A DNA stretch of 64,000 nt. Source: Clostridium guangxiense. GTDB lineage: Bacteria > Bacillota > Clostridia > Clostridiales > Clostridiaceae. Within the stretch, counting starts at the first letter, position 1. Each line of letters begins with the position of its first letter. The stretch is from the NCBI RefSeq assembly GCF_021043395.1, contig NZ_JAJNKE010000004.1:124001-188000 (forward strand), read 5' to 3'. Made by a program: the position numbers and the translations under genes. Below, piece by piece: positions 18,850-28,700 of this stretch. The notes beneath the pieces were generated by a model. That model had not been told where the DNA came from, searched no databases, and saw nothing but the letters and a program-made list of their open reading frames with translations.

Positions 18850-21269
18850 TCTAGAACTGGCTCCATTGGAAGTAAATCAAGCTCTTTCTGGATGAATTGT
18901 CGTGCATTATCATCTACAAAGAGATAATCGTGTCCAGCATAAACATTTTTAATGATAACATTATCAAAAACAGAGTGAATTTTATCATCACTTAGTGGTT
19001 TCTCTTCAATCATACTTCTTATATAAGTTGTAGGCGTATAGGTTTTATTAACTTTATAATTAAATATATCTAGAAATACCTGATGGTTATTCTCAATCAA
19101 GTGTTCAGTGGTTATATTTTTTTTATCCATTCCCTCAAAGATATGTGTTTCCTCAAAATATTTTCTATAGTATCCATTTGCTTCGCGTTCACGAACTCGA
19201 TCTAAATCAGATTGATCTAGATAAAAATGGGAATCTAATATTATTAACTTATCAACCCGTTTTTTTCCTACATTACTTTCAAGTTGATGACAGATTTCGT
19301 TAGCAATTACACCACCGTAGCTCCAACCCATTAAATTAAAACTTGGCATATCTATTTCAGTCGTAAAATTCTCAATAAGTTCTATGTAGTAAGCTGCAAT
19401 GTTCTCGATACCATGAATTCGATCACCAGTTGTTAATAAATTATGAGGCTCGATAACATAAATCGGAAATTTGGGATCTTTTATATTATTGAACAGCGGC
19501 CTATAAACATCGCTTCCCGTATTTCCTGAATGAATCACAAAAAGAGCTGGTATACTTTTCATCTTAGCAGTACGTTTAACAAATGTATAAATTGGCCTAA
19601 AATTATTATTTCCATCAATAAATTCTGCCATGTCATATAGTTTTGTGTGGTAATGCAAATCAACAAAGTTTAATTTTTTTCCTAAATCCTGCAGTAACTT
19701 TACACCTAATTCCATAATTTGAAGCGACGTTGCCCCCAATTTTTTAAAATCACTATTTGTATTAATCTGTTTTACATCAATATTTAAAATTTTACTCCAG
19801 GCCTTTTTTAAATATTGAATACTTTCACTTTGAATTGTTGCTGACAATTTTACTTCTTTATTGCCTTCGTTTTCTTCTTTTAAGGCCCTAAATAACTTCT
19901 TTTCATCAATTTTACCATTTTCATTTATAGGAAATTCAGTTACTTGCTTAATGCGTGACGGAATCATAATTGACGGCAATAAATTTGCTATACCTTGAAG
20001 AAGCTTCTCTTCCTCTAACTTTTCATCGTTAATAAACCAGCAGCAAAGTTGTTCATTGTAAACAACTACATATAATTGTTTTGTTGTTGGTACTAATTTA
20101 TAAAAAGCACGTTCAATTTCTGATAAATCTATACGAACACCATTAATCTTATACTGTCGATCACGTCTACCTAGATATTCAATATCTCCATCAGGTAAAA
20201 TGCGAGCAAAATCTCCTGTTCTATATCCCCTTAGATTTTTTCCTAAATAATTGATATTTACGAAAGCTTCTTTTGTAGCTTTAGTATTCATAAAATATCC
20301 TCTAGAAACCTGTATACCATAAACAAACAACTCGCCAATTTCTCCTTTAGGCAATGCCTGAAAATCATTTCCTAAAATTAACACATCCATGTTTTTCACA
20401 GGTTTTCCAATGGTTACTTTTTTAGTTTTTGAATCTATTTTACAGATAGAAGCAGCACCACATTCTGTATTTCCATAAACATTAATGACTTTGTATGATA
20501 AATGACTCAAATCTATATCAGGAAATCGCTGACCTGCTAGCGTTAATAAACGTAAGCTTGGAATATTCATTGAACGGATAATAATATCTCCAATGACAGT
20601 TGTTGCATTCATGAATGTGATTTCATTCCTATTCAAATACTCTTCTAATGAAGCTAAGTCATGCCTCAAATATTCACTTAATATATATAATGTTCCCCCT
20701 ACATAAAGTACAGAAAAAAAATCCATATAGCTAACAACAAACGAATAAGGTATGAATGCCGCAGCCTTATCTTTATCTGTTAGTTCATATTCTTCTTTTT
20801 GCCATATAACTGTGTTCTCAACATTTTCTTTAGGAATTTCAACAGCTTTAGGTGTTCCTGTTGATCCTGAAGTAAAATATATTGACCATGCATCTGATGA
20901 GCTCTTACTAGTAGGATTAACTTCATTAAATATATATTTTCCTTCCTCAAGTGAAATTACAACTTGTACTCCTGCTAACTGAATCATTTCCTCTAATCTT
21001 GCTTTTGGTTGAGTAATATCTTGAGGAATAAACGTAATCTTCTCTTTTGTTAATGCAAAAACTAAAATAGGAAAATAAACGCTTCGAGGAATTTGCAAAG
21101 CAGCGATTTTCCCCTTCAAATTTTGATCACGTATGATTTTAGAAACCTCTTCAATTGTATCTACCAACTCCTTATAAGTTAATTGTAAAAATTCATCTAC
21201 TAAAGCAACTTTATGAGGATTTGTTTTTGCATAATCAAAAATTTTTAAAAGTACATCTTTATCATCCAT
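18846..21269 (-). CDS. nonribosomal peptide synthetase, A-T-TE (terminal module)
   Basis: The protein has 807 residues. The A domain (about 1-475) has YFTSGSTGTPK, YGNTE, YRTGDFA and NGKID. The T domain (about 490-555) has LGATS with the carrier Ser, where the usual form is LGG-S. The thioesterase (about 565-807) has the GWSYGG nucleophile elbow and a catalytic His in AGHDYLF. It lacks a condensation domain, which the upstream giant synthetase supplies at its C-terminus, so the two proteins should form module 6 in trans. By hand alignment the A-domain code reads V-V-M-N-T-A-V-A-A. The Asp that anchors the alpha-amino group is Val. The surrounding segment (YSFVVSYMDFF) is closest in look to DltA, a D-Ala activator. 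Beta-alanine is a reasonable inferred substrate. Confidence 0.93.
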   Translation of the reverse strand: MDDKDVLLKIFDYAKTNPHKVALVDEFLQLTYKELVDTIEEVSKIIRDQNLKGKIAALQIPRSVYFPILVFALTKEKITFIPQDITQPKARLEEMIQLAGVQVVISLEEGKYIFNEVNPTSKSSSDAWSIYFTSGSTGTPKAVEIPKENVENTVIWQKEEYELTDKDKAAAFIPYSFVVSYMDFFSVLYVGGTLYILSEYLRHDLASLEEYLNRNEITFMNATTVIGDIIIRSMNIPSLRLLTLAGQRFPDIDLSHLSYKVINVYGNTECGAASICKIDSKTKKVTIGKPVKNMDVLILGNDFQALPKGEIGELFVYGIQVSRGYFMNTKATKEAFVNINYLGKNLRGYRTGDFARILPDGDIEYLGRRDRQYKINGVRIDLSEIERAFYKLVPTTKQLYVVVYNEQLCCWFINDEKLEEEKLLQGIANLLPSIMIPSRIKQVTEFPINENGKIDEKKLFRALKEENEGNKEVKLSATIQSESIQYLKKAWSKILNIDVKQINTNSDFKKLGATSLQIMELGVKLLQDLGKKLNFVDLHYHTKLYDMAEFIDGNNNFRPIYTFVKRTAKMKSIPALFVIHSGNTGSDVYRPLFNNIKDPKFPIYVIEPHNLLTTGDRIHGIENIAAYYIELIENFTTEIDMPSFNLMGWSYGGVIANEICHQLESNVGKKRVDKLIILDSHFYLDQSDLDRVREREANGYYRKYFEETHIFEGMDKKNITTEHLIENNHQVFLDIFNYKVNKTYTPTTYIRSMIEEKPLSDDKIHSVFDNVIIKNVYAGHDYLFVDDNARQFIQKELDLLPMEPVLE

Positions 21270-21386
21270 AACTTATCTATTTCACCTTTCATATAAAATT
21301 TGTAATTAAATGCATAAAGCTTTACTTGCCTCGCCCAATTATCATATGTAGAAAAGCAAGTTAAGTTTGAGATTATTATCTAGTAA
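21270..21386 (-). other. gap between the HD-protein gene and the A-T-TE synthetase gene
   Basis: This is the only spacer of note inside the NRPS gene run. It carries GAAAGGTGA ahead of the synthetase ATG and a weak ACTTGC / GCAAGT repeat with a large loop. No convincing promoter or terminator is seen. Confidence 0.4.
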
Positions 21387-22370
21387 TTATTTTGCTTCTT
21401 CTTTGTAGAGCGTTTGATATGCAGCTTTTACAGAGTGGCAAATCTTACTTTCACAATCTGATTCCTGTTGATGATACAAAATAGCTTGAAGTAATTCAGA
21501 ATCATCTATTCCAAATTCATTTTTTGCAAAGTAATGACTCAATTTTGGAAGTAGTGATTCATTTGTTTCATGTTTAGTTTCTATCCCAACCTTGTTTGCT
21601 ACATATAGTCGCTGATTTTGAAAAATCGTATTTACACTATTTGCTAACGCACCCGCAATAAAGGCTTTGTTAAAGCTCTCACTTCCCTTTATAAAAGGTT
21701 CCGAAGCTTTTTTTCCCATTTCAAAAGCTTTTTTAAATTCGTAAACAATCTCATTTAAAAAGTACTTTCTTTTGATATCTTCGCTTAAATAAACATTTCT
21801 AGTTTTTCTGGTCGATGATGGGAACTCTTGCCCTTTCGAGTAATAACCATAACTTCTAACAAGAAAAGGATGAATCACATAAAGCTGAGAGTTCCAAAGC
21901 CATTCAAGAAAATACCGGCATCCTTCATCTAAAGAATTATCTAAAGCCTTTAATAAGTCCTTTAAATATGGAGGCTCACCATTCCGATCCCATTGAATTT
22001 TATCAGCAAGAAAAATTATCTTAACTAAAGTACTTGCATTATCAATACAGGTAGTGTGATAAAGAATTGAATCTAGTACATCAGTATTTTCAATTCCAAA
22101 CAAAGCTTGCGCAAAATAATCTCCCTGCTTTGCGTGAACAAGCATCGGTACCTTACGTTCTTCTTCAAATAACTCAATACCTAAAGATTCTGCCACTTCA
22201 ACTCGATCACTATCAGGAATTGCTCCACCTAGATCATGGAGACTGCCTGCAATAAAGGCAGTTTCTGGATCTACATTGGATTTTAAAGCTAATTCAAAAG
22301 CAACTTTTCCAACACCATAGGCATGCAGGAAATTTTCAGTTACTGGGGTTAAAAATCCACGATTTCTCAT
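21387..22370 (-). CDS. YqeK-like HD-domain protein with degenerate second half
   Basis: The protein has 327 residues. Residues 14-135 match the pattern of YqeK, a metal-dependent HD hydrolase that splits Ap4A symmetrically. His16, His45-Asp46 in [11 protein letters not shown], His79, His105 in ILYHTT and Asp123 in [10 protein letters not shown] are all in place. The C-terminal part (about 230-305) echoes it as [36 protein letters not shown], but with Ala-Asn where the HD pair should be. It therefore looks like a duplicated, catalytically dead copy. Its ATG overlaps the panD stop (ATGA), so it belongs to the NRPS operon. Clearing Ap4A or another nucleotide formed by adenylation domains is a possible role, inferred only. 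YqeK normally sits next to nadD, not here. Confidence 0.8.
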   Translation of the reverse strand: MRNRGFLTPVTENFLHAYGVGKVAFELALKSNVDPETAFIAGSLHDLGGAIPDSDRVEVAESLGIELFEEERKVPMLVHAKQGDYFAQALFGIENTDVLDSILYHTTCIDNASTLVKIIFLADKIQWDRNGEPPYLKDLLKALDNSLDEGCRYFLEWLWNSQLYVIHPFLVRSYGYYSKGQEFPSSTRKTRNVYLSEDIKRKYFLNEIVYEFKKAFEMGKKASEPFIKGSESFNKAFIAGALANSVNTIFQNQRLYVANKVGIETKHETNESLLPKLSHYFAKNEFGIDDSELLQAILYHQQESDCESKICHSVKAAYQTLYKEEAK

Positions 22371-22768
22371 AAACTTTTCAACTCTTCAGTTAATAGTCCA
22401 TATTGTTCATATCTTACTTTTTTTTCAATCATATTTTTTTCATCGACTAAAACAACGTAAGGCTTTGACGCTTTTGCTTCTTTGGGCTCCATTTGAGCAT
22501 AGCTCATAATAATAACCTTGTCCCCCACAGAAGCACAACGAGCTGCTGCACCATTCAGGCAAATCATTCCTGAATGACGTGGACCTGCAATGACATAGGT
22601 TTCAAAGCGTTCCCCATTATTAACATCAGCAATTTGAACTTTTTCATATTCGATAATACCACTTGCTTCCATTAATTCTTCATCAATTGTGATACTACCT
22701 ACGTAATTTAATTCTGCCTGTGTGACAGTTGCACGATGAATTTTTCCTTTTAACATTTCAATTAACAT
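22367..22768 (-). CDS. panD: aspartate 1-decarboxylase
   Basis: The protein has 133 residues. It is a pyruvoyl enzyme making beta-alanine from L-aspartate. The self-cleavage site Gly24-Ser25 (NYVGSITID) is at exactly the canonical position, and the active-site residues Lys9, Arg54, Tyr58 and Asn72 are all conserved, so it should be active. Usually panD sits with panB and panC for pantothenate synthesis. Here it overlaps the end of the giant NRPS gene by 11 bases and the HD gene by 4, with GGAG 10 bases before its ATG. That placement argues for supplying beta-alanine to the peptide, though a contribution to pantothenate (hence CoA and phosphopantetheine) cannot be excluded. Confidence 0.95.
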   Translation of the reverse strand: MLIEMLKGKIHRATVTQAELNYVGSITIDEELMEASGIIEYEKVQIADVNNGERFETYVIAGPRHSGMICLNGAAARCASVGDKVIIMSYAQMEPKEAKASKPYVVLVDEKNMIEKKVRYEQYGLLTEELKSL

Positions 22769-25700
22769 TTAACTTTTCTCCAATCAAATTTTTAATTTTA
22801 ATATCTATATTATTTACTATTTCTTCTAAAATAGCTCTGTAAATGCGTGAAAATCTCTCAATTGTGTTAGCTTTGAACAAGGTTCGATCATAATTAAAAT
22901 CTATATTTTGTCCCCATACAAAAATCGTAAGATCACAAAATGCATCTTTATCTGAATGTCCAGTCATTTCTGAAATGGAAGTAAACAATTTCGAATGTTC
23001 TAAAGCTTCACCTTTAAATCCTTGAATACCAAAATAAACATTATTACCGGTTAGTTTTATATCTAGTTCATAAATTAACTGTTCAAGGGGAATATCTTGA
23101 TTATTTTGGGCATCAATAATCTTGTTATTAATTTTATTAACAAACGTTGAAAAACTTTGGGTTTTATCGATATCCATTGTTAATAGGAACTGATTGATAA
23201 ATAATCCAATTAGGTTCTCCAGTCCCTGTATATTTCGATTTACAGTCGGTATAGCAATCGGAATGTTCTCTTGTCCACTTACACTTGAAAGCATCAAATA
23301 GTACGTGCCCAGCAATACATTGTGTAGTGTCATATTTCTTTCTTTAACCACTTTAGTCAATCGATCATAAAAATCATCCTCTAAATGGATATATACATCT
23401 CCACCCTTGCTTTTAGCAGTGTCACCTAAAACACGATCTTCTGGAAGCCTTAATCCTTCATAATTCTTGAATTCTTTACGCCAGAAATCCACTTGTTGAT
23501 TCTTCTTAACACTGTTTAAAAAATCATTCTGACATTTAGCAAAATCTCTAAATTGATAAGGTAACTCAGGTAATTCATCTTCGTAATAAGCTTTTTCAAT
23601 TTCATCTAAGAACAAAGATGTTGACCAACCATCAAATGCTGCATGGTCTATTACACATACAAATTCCCCATTAAATATATTAACTTGTATAGGAATTTCA
23701 TTTTCCAAGTCAAACTGATGAGCAAAATACTCAGAACGATCGATATTATTATGAGTTATTACTAATGGTCGTTCATCTACAACTTGATAGGTATCATAAA
23801 TTCTAGTACGTAATATTTCTTGCCTATCAACAACTTTAATTACTGCTTTTGCTAATTTTTCAGGATCTATTCCTTCATTAATTTTGAAAGCCATCTTGAT
23901 ATTTCTATAAGAATCTATAGGTAACTTTTTGTATCTTTGCTGTGCAAAAGAAAGTTTTTGATCTTCTTTATTTTTAAAATCTTGTTTTGTCACAATAAGT
24001 CTATTCATTTCGTTACTATAATGAGAAGCTTGAAGCACTTGTGCAATTCCCTGAACTGTTTTAGCATCAAAGATCTCTTTTATAGTAATTTTCTTATTAA
24101 AAATTTTCTTCAATATGCTTACTAACTTAATTACTTTTATTGAATCTCCACCAATCATAAAGAAACTTTCTAATATGGATGTAGTGTCAGGATCAACATC
24201 AAGTAAATTACATATTGCCTCTAAAACACATTGTTCTACATCATTATGAGGAGCGACAAAATCCACATCGTTTTTATAGGTAATTTCCGGTAGAGCTCTT
24301 CTATCAATTTTCCCATTAATAGTCAATGGAAATTCTTTTACATGTTGATAGCCGGCAGGCATCATATAATCTGTTAAATAAAGAGATAATACTTTTTCGA
24401 TCTCAGCACGTGGAATTTCTTCATCACTCTGGTAATATACTCCTAAATATTTACTACCTTCCTTACCTAACGCTAGAGCAAGCACTTGCTTTACACCTTT
24501 GACTTTCAACATGGCACTTTCAATTTCGCCTAATTCAATTCTAAAGCCCCTTATTTTTACTTGAAAATCGTTTCTACCTATTAATTCAAATTCATTATTT
24601 GGCAATACACGAACAATATCTCCAGTTTTATAAATACGACTGTATTCTTCAATCCCTTTTATGTTATAAGGATTTTCAGCAAAAACTTTCTCTGTTAACT
24701 CTGGTTGACCATAATATCCTCGTGAAAGTTGAGGACCACTTATATAAAGTTCTCCTACCGCTCCTTTTGGAAGAAGTTTTCTATTTTCATCCAATATAAA
24801 ATGAGAATAATTTGGAAATGGCAACCCAATATTTGAATAGTTATCTGAAACCTTCTTCATTGATGTCCAAACAGTTCCTTCAGTAGGGCCATAAATATTA
24901 ATTAAGTTACTATCTTTGAAACGACTTGCAAAAGCATCATTCATCTTCTCTCCACCAACCATAATCGTTGTAAGAGATGTAGAAAGAATTTCCTCACTAT
25001 TATCCTGGAATAAATATGTAATTTTCCCAGGAGTCGATTGTAAAGTAGTTACATAATGCTTCTTCATGAACTCTGGAAATTCTTCTGGAGTCCCCGCAAA
25101 TAAGTTTACTGTCCTACCTCTCAATAATTGTCCAAATACTTCAGTTCCAAAGATATCAAAAACGTATTCTGCAATACAACCAAATTCTATATCTTCTGTT
25201 CCAGTACGTCTTATAGCCGTAAGTATATCTTCCAAATAGATTATAAAATTACGGTGTTCTACCATTACCCCCTTTGGTCTACCTGTTGTTCCAGAGGTAA
25301 AAATAATATATGCTAAATCATTTGGTAGAATCTTTATTGGAAGATTTTCTTTTTTACTTGAAAACTCTTGCTTCATAAACTCTTCATCAATCACAATTTT
25401 TGCTTTTACTTGTCCTTTAATATATTCAATTCTTTCTAAAGGATAAGTGGGTGACATTGGAACATAAACGGCACCTGCTTTTAATATTGCAAGAATTGCA
25501 AGAATCATGTTCTCTGACTTTTCTAGTAAAAGAGGTACACGGTCACCTGATTTTATTCCAGTACTTTCAACAAGTGTATGTGCTACTTGGTTTACTTTTG
25601 AGTTCAATTCCTCAAAACTATAGCTTAAATTTCCAAATTTCAAGGCAGTATTATTGGGATGAAGTTTTACTTGTTTCTCAAATTGTTCAATAATATTAGT

Positions 25701-28700
25701 TTCTGGATAGTATGCTGTACCAAAATCAGGTATCTCTTTTACATAAGTGAATTCATCAACCTCTTGAAGTATTTGTTCAATTATGCTTTGCATAAAGTTA
25801 AACAACTGATCGATTATATCTTCCGCAAAAATCTCACCTGCATATTTAAATCGGAAATTTAGCCCATCCTCATTCTCATAAAGAACAACAGTTATTGGAT
25901 AATCTAATTTTTCCTGTCCGTAAAAATGAGTTATTCGCAATTTATCACTATCTCCATTATTCTTTGGTAATGGATAATTTTCATAGACAAACAACGTTTC
26001 AAACAGCCGTGTACCGTTTGATTGAAGACTTGCAAGACTAACATTACTATGCATCATACAATCATTATTAATATCTTGTAATCGCTGAAGCTGAGAAACA
26101 ATACTGTCATTAGTATGAGTAAATTGTACGGGCAAAGTGCGAATATACAAACCAACACTTTCTTCAATGCCCTCTACAGGAATATTTCGCCCTGCATTAA
26201 CAACACCGATAGTTGTTTCTTTAACACCGCCATAAACACTTAACAATTTGTGCCATGCATATTGAACAATAATATTAATTGTGAGACCCTTATTATTTGC
26301 AAATTCTTTAAGTTTGCTATAATTACGTCCAGTAATTTCAAATATACTGTCTTTTGGCTTTTCAATCCTCTTTATTTCTTCAAGCTTTACTGTGTGTTTT
26401 TCTTCTTTAAATAGACCAGCTAAATCAGGATGAGATACCTCTCTAAGATATTTTTTCCAAAAATCAGCCGAATCATTTTTAGTTCTATCAAGATATTTCT
26501 GAGTTTTAATATACGCAATATCTTCATTAATATTCACCTTTTGATTCTTGCACAACTTATCATAGGTAGCATGTACAAAATCCAGCATAATAGGATTAGA
26601 CCATCCATCTAATATGGCATGATGGTTTGTTAAGACACAAGTATAATGACTATCGTCATGCCTTATAAGTCTAATTCTAAACAGGCTTCCAGCTTTCAAA
26701 TCAAAAGGAGTCATTCTTTGAGATTGCACAACCTTGCCTACATGGTCATTCTCCAGCAGTTCAAAATCTAAATTACCCTTCTTAGGAATTATCTGAAGTA
26801 TCTCTTCATAATTAGAATTCAAACATAAACGCAAGCTTGGATATTTCTTTTGAGTTATAGACCATGCTTTACGATATTTATCAACATCTATTACTTGTTC
26901 ATAATCAAAAATGTAAGAACAAATATATGCATCATCATTTGTGACATTATTTAATGCATGGTATATAAATCCTTCTTGCAGGGCATTAGCGGATAAAACA
27001 TCTTCCAATTCTTGATACTTTTGAAGCTCATCTAATTTTTCTTGAGATATGGCTAAATCTAAATCTTCACTTGTAAGGTAAGTTCTATCCAACCCTAACA
27101 GTTCATCTACTAATTCCTTTAACTTAACTTGATATTCTCTTGCCAAGCTTTCAATACCTTCTAAATTACCACTAAGTTCAAAAGTCAATTTTTTTTGAAA
27201 GATTCCACCATTTACAGCCAAATAGTCTTTTAATTTAACATTAGTTGTGTCTCCAAGATCACTAGTAATAATTGACCAATCATCTGACGCTTCATTAACT
27301 ATTTCACCTAAATAGTTAAACAATATATTGGGTAGATTGTTTGAGTGTATTCCATATTTTGCACCATAACCAACTCCATAGTCTGTGACAAGTCTGTTAT
27401 AATGCTTCGTTTCTATAAGGTTAGTTGAAATTTTTTGAGGATATATAGCTGTAAACCACCCTACTGTTCGTTGAATATTAATATTTTCAGCAATTTCAGC
27501 TCGTCCATGAGATTCCAATTTAATATGACTAATTTCTTCACCATGGATGGATTTTAATGCTCGTGCAAAAGCTGTAAACAATACTTCATTAATTTTAGTA
27601 TTATAAATTTGATTGACCTTATTTAATAATTTGTTCGTCAACTCATGATCAAATTTAATAGTGATTCTCTTGTATTTATCAGATGTTTTAAATACTTCTT
27701 TCTCGCTTATATTCCCTTCTAAAGACCACCCAGTCGTGTTGAATTTTCTAACTTCTTCACACCACTGACGATAGCTAGTTCCTTTTGGTGGAAGCGTATT
27801 TCCCTCATAAAGTTCTTTTAAATCTGAGGCAATAATCTGCCAAGAAACAGTATCAATTATCAAGTGATGACATATTACAGCCAAAACATTCTCACTTTGT
27901 TTAAACACGAAACGATAAAGCTTTCCACTAAGCTTAAAACTTTCTTGAATACTATTGAATTCTTCTGGGGAATCGGCAGTCAATATGTCAATATCATATA
28001 TTTTCTCAGTATAATACTGCTTTTTTCCATCAAAAGATAAACGCAGCGCATCATGATAATTTACTAAATCAATCAAAGCTTTTTTAAGACGCTCTAAATC
28101 AATGTCTTTTGGTAATGAAATAGCAAACGACTGATTGAAGTAATTGGAATTAAAATCTTCGAAGAACCATTCCTGAATTGGAAGTAATTTAGCTTCTCCT
28201 GTTAATTCACCTTGTTCACTTAATACTTCTATCTCTTTAACTTTTCCAATATATTGTGAAAGATTCTTAATAGTTTTTGCAGCGAAAATTTGTTTTATGG
28301 TTATAGTTTGATTCAATTTTTGCTTGATTCGATTGCTTAACTGAATTGCCTTAATTGAATCTCCTCCAAGATGGAAGAAACTTGCTGTTACGCTTACCTC
28401 TTTATTATCTAAACCTAAAACCTCTGCAGTTATTTCTTGCAGTTTTATTTCAATTTCGGTTTCTGGTGGTGTAAATTCTTCTGATCTAAATGTAGGTATA
28501 GGCAACGCTCTTCTATCCAATTTACCGTTAATAGTAAGTGGAAAGTTTTCCATAAAAACAAATGCACTAGGAATCATATAATCAGTTAAGCTTTCTTCTA
28601 ATTCATGTTTAAGAAATTCATCTGATAACTCTTTATCAGCTTGATAGTAAGCAACTAGATGCTCATTGATTGCTAACACAACCGCCTGCTTAATTTCCGT

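Noticed and set aside
21387-22370. HD-domain protein as a c-di-GMP (HD-GYP) phosphodiesterase or RelA/SpoT-like hydrolase
   Set aside because: It lacks the GYP motif, and the ligand pattern and FGI-ILYHTT-LAD segments fit YqeK better.
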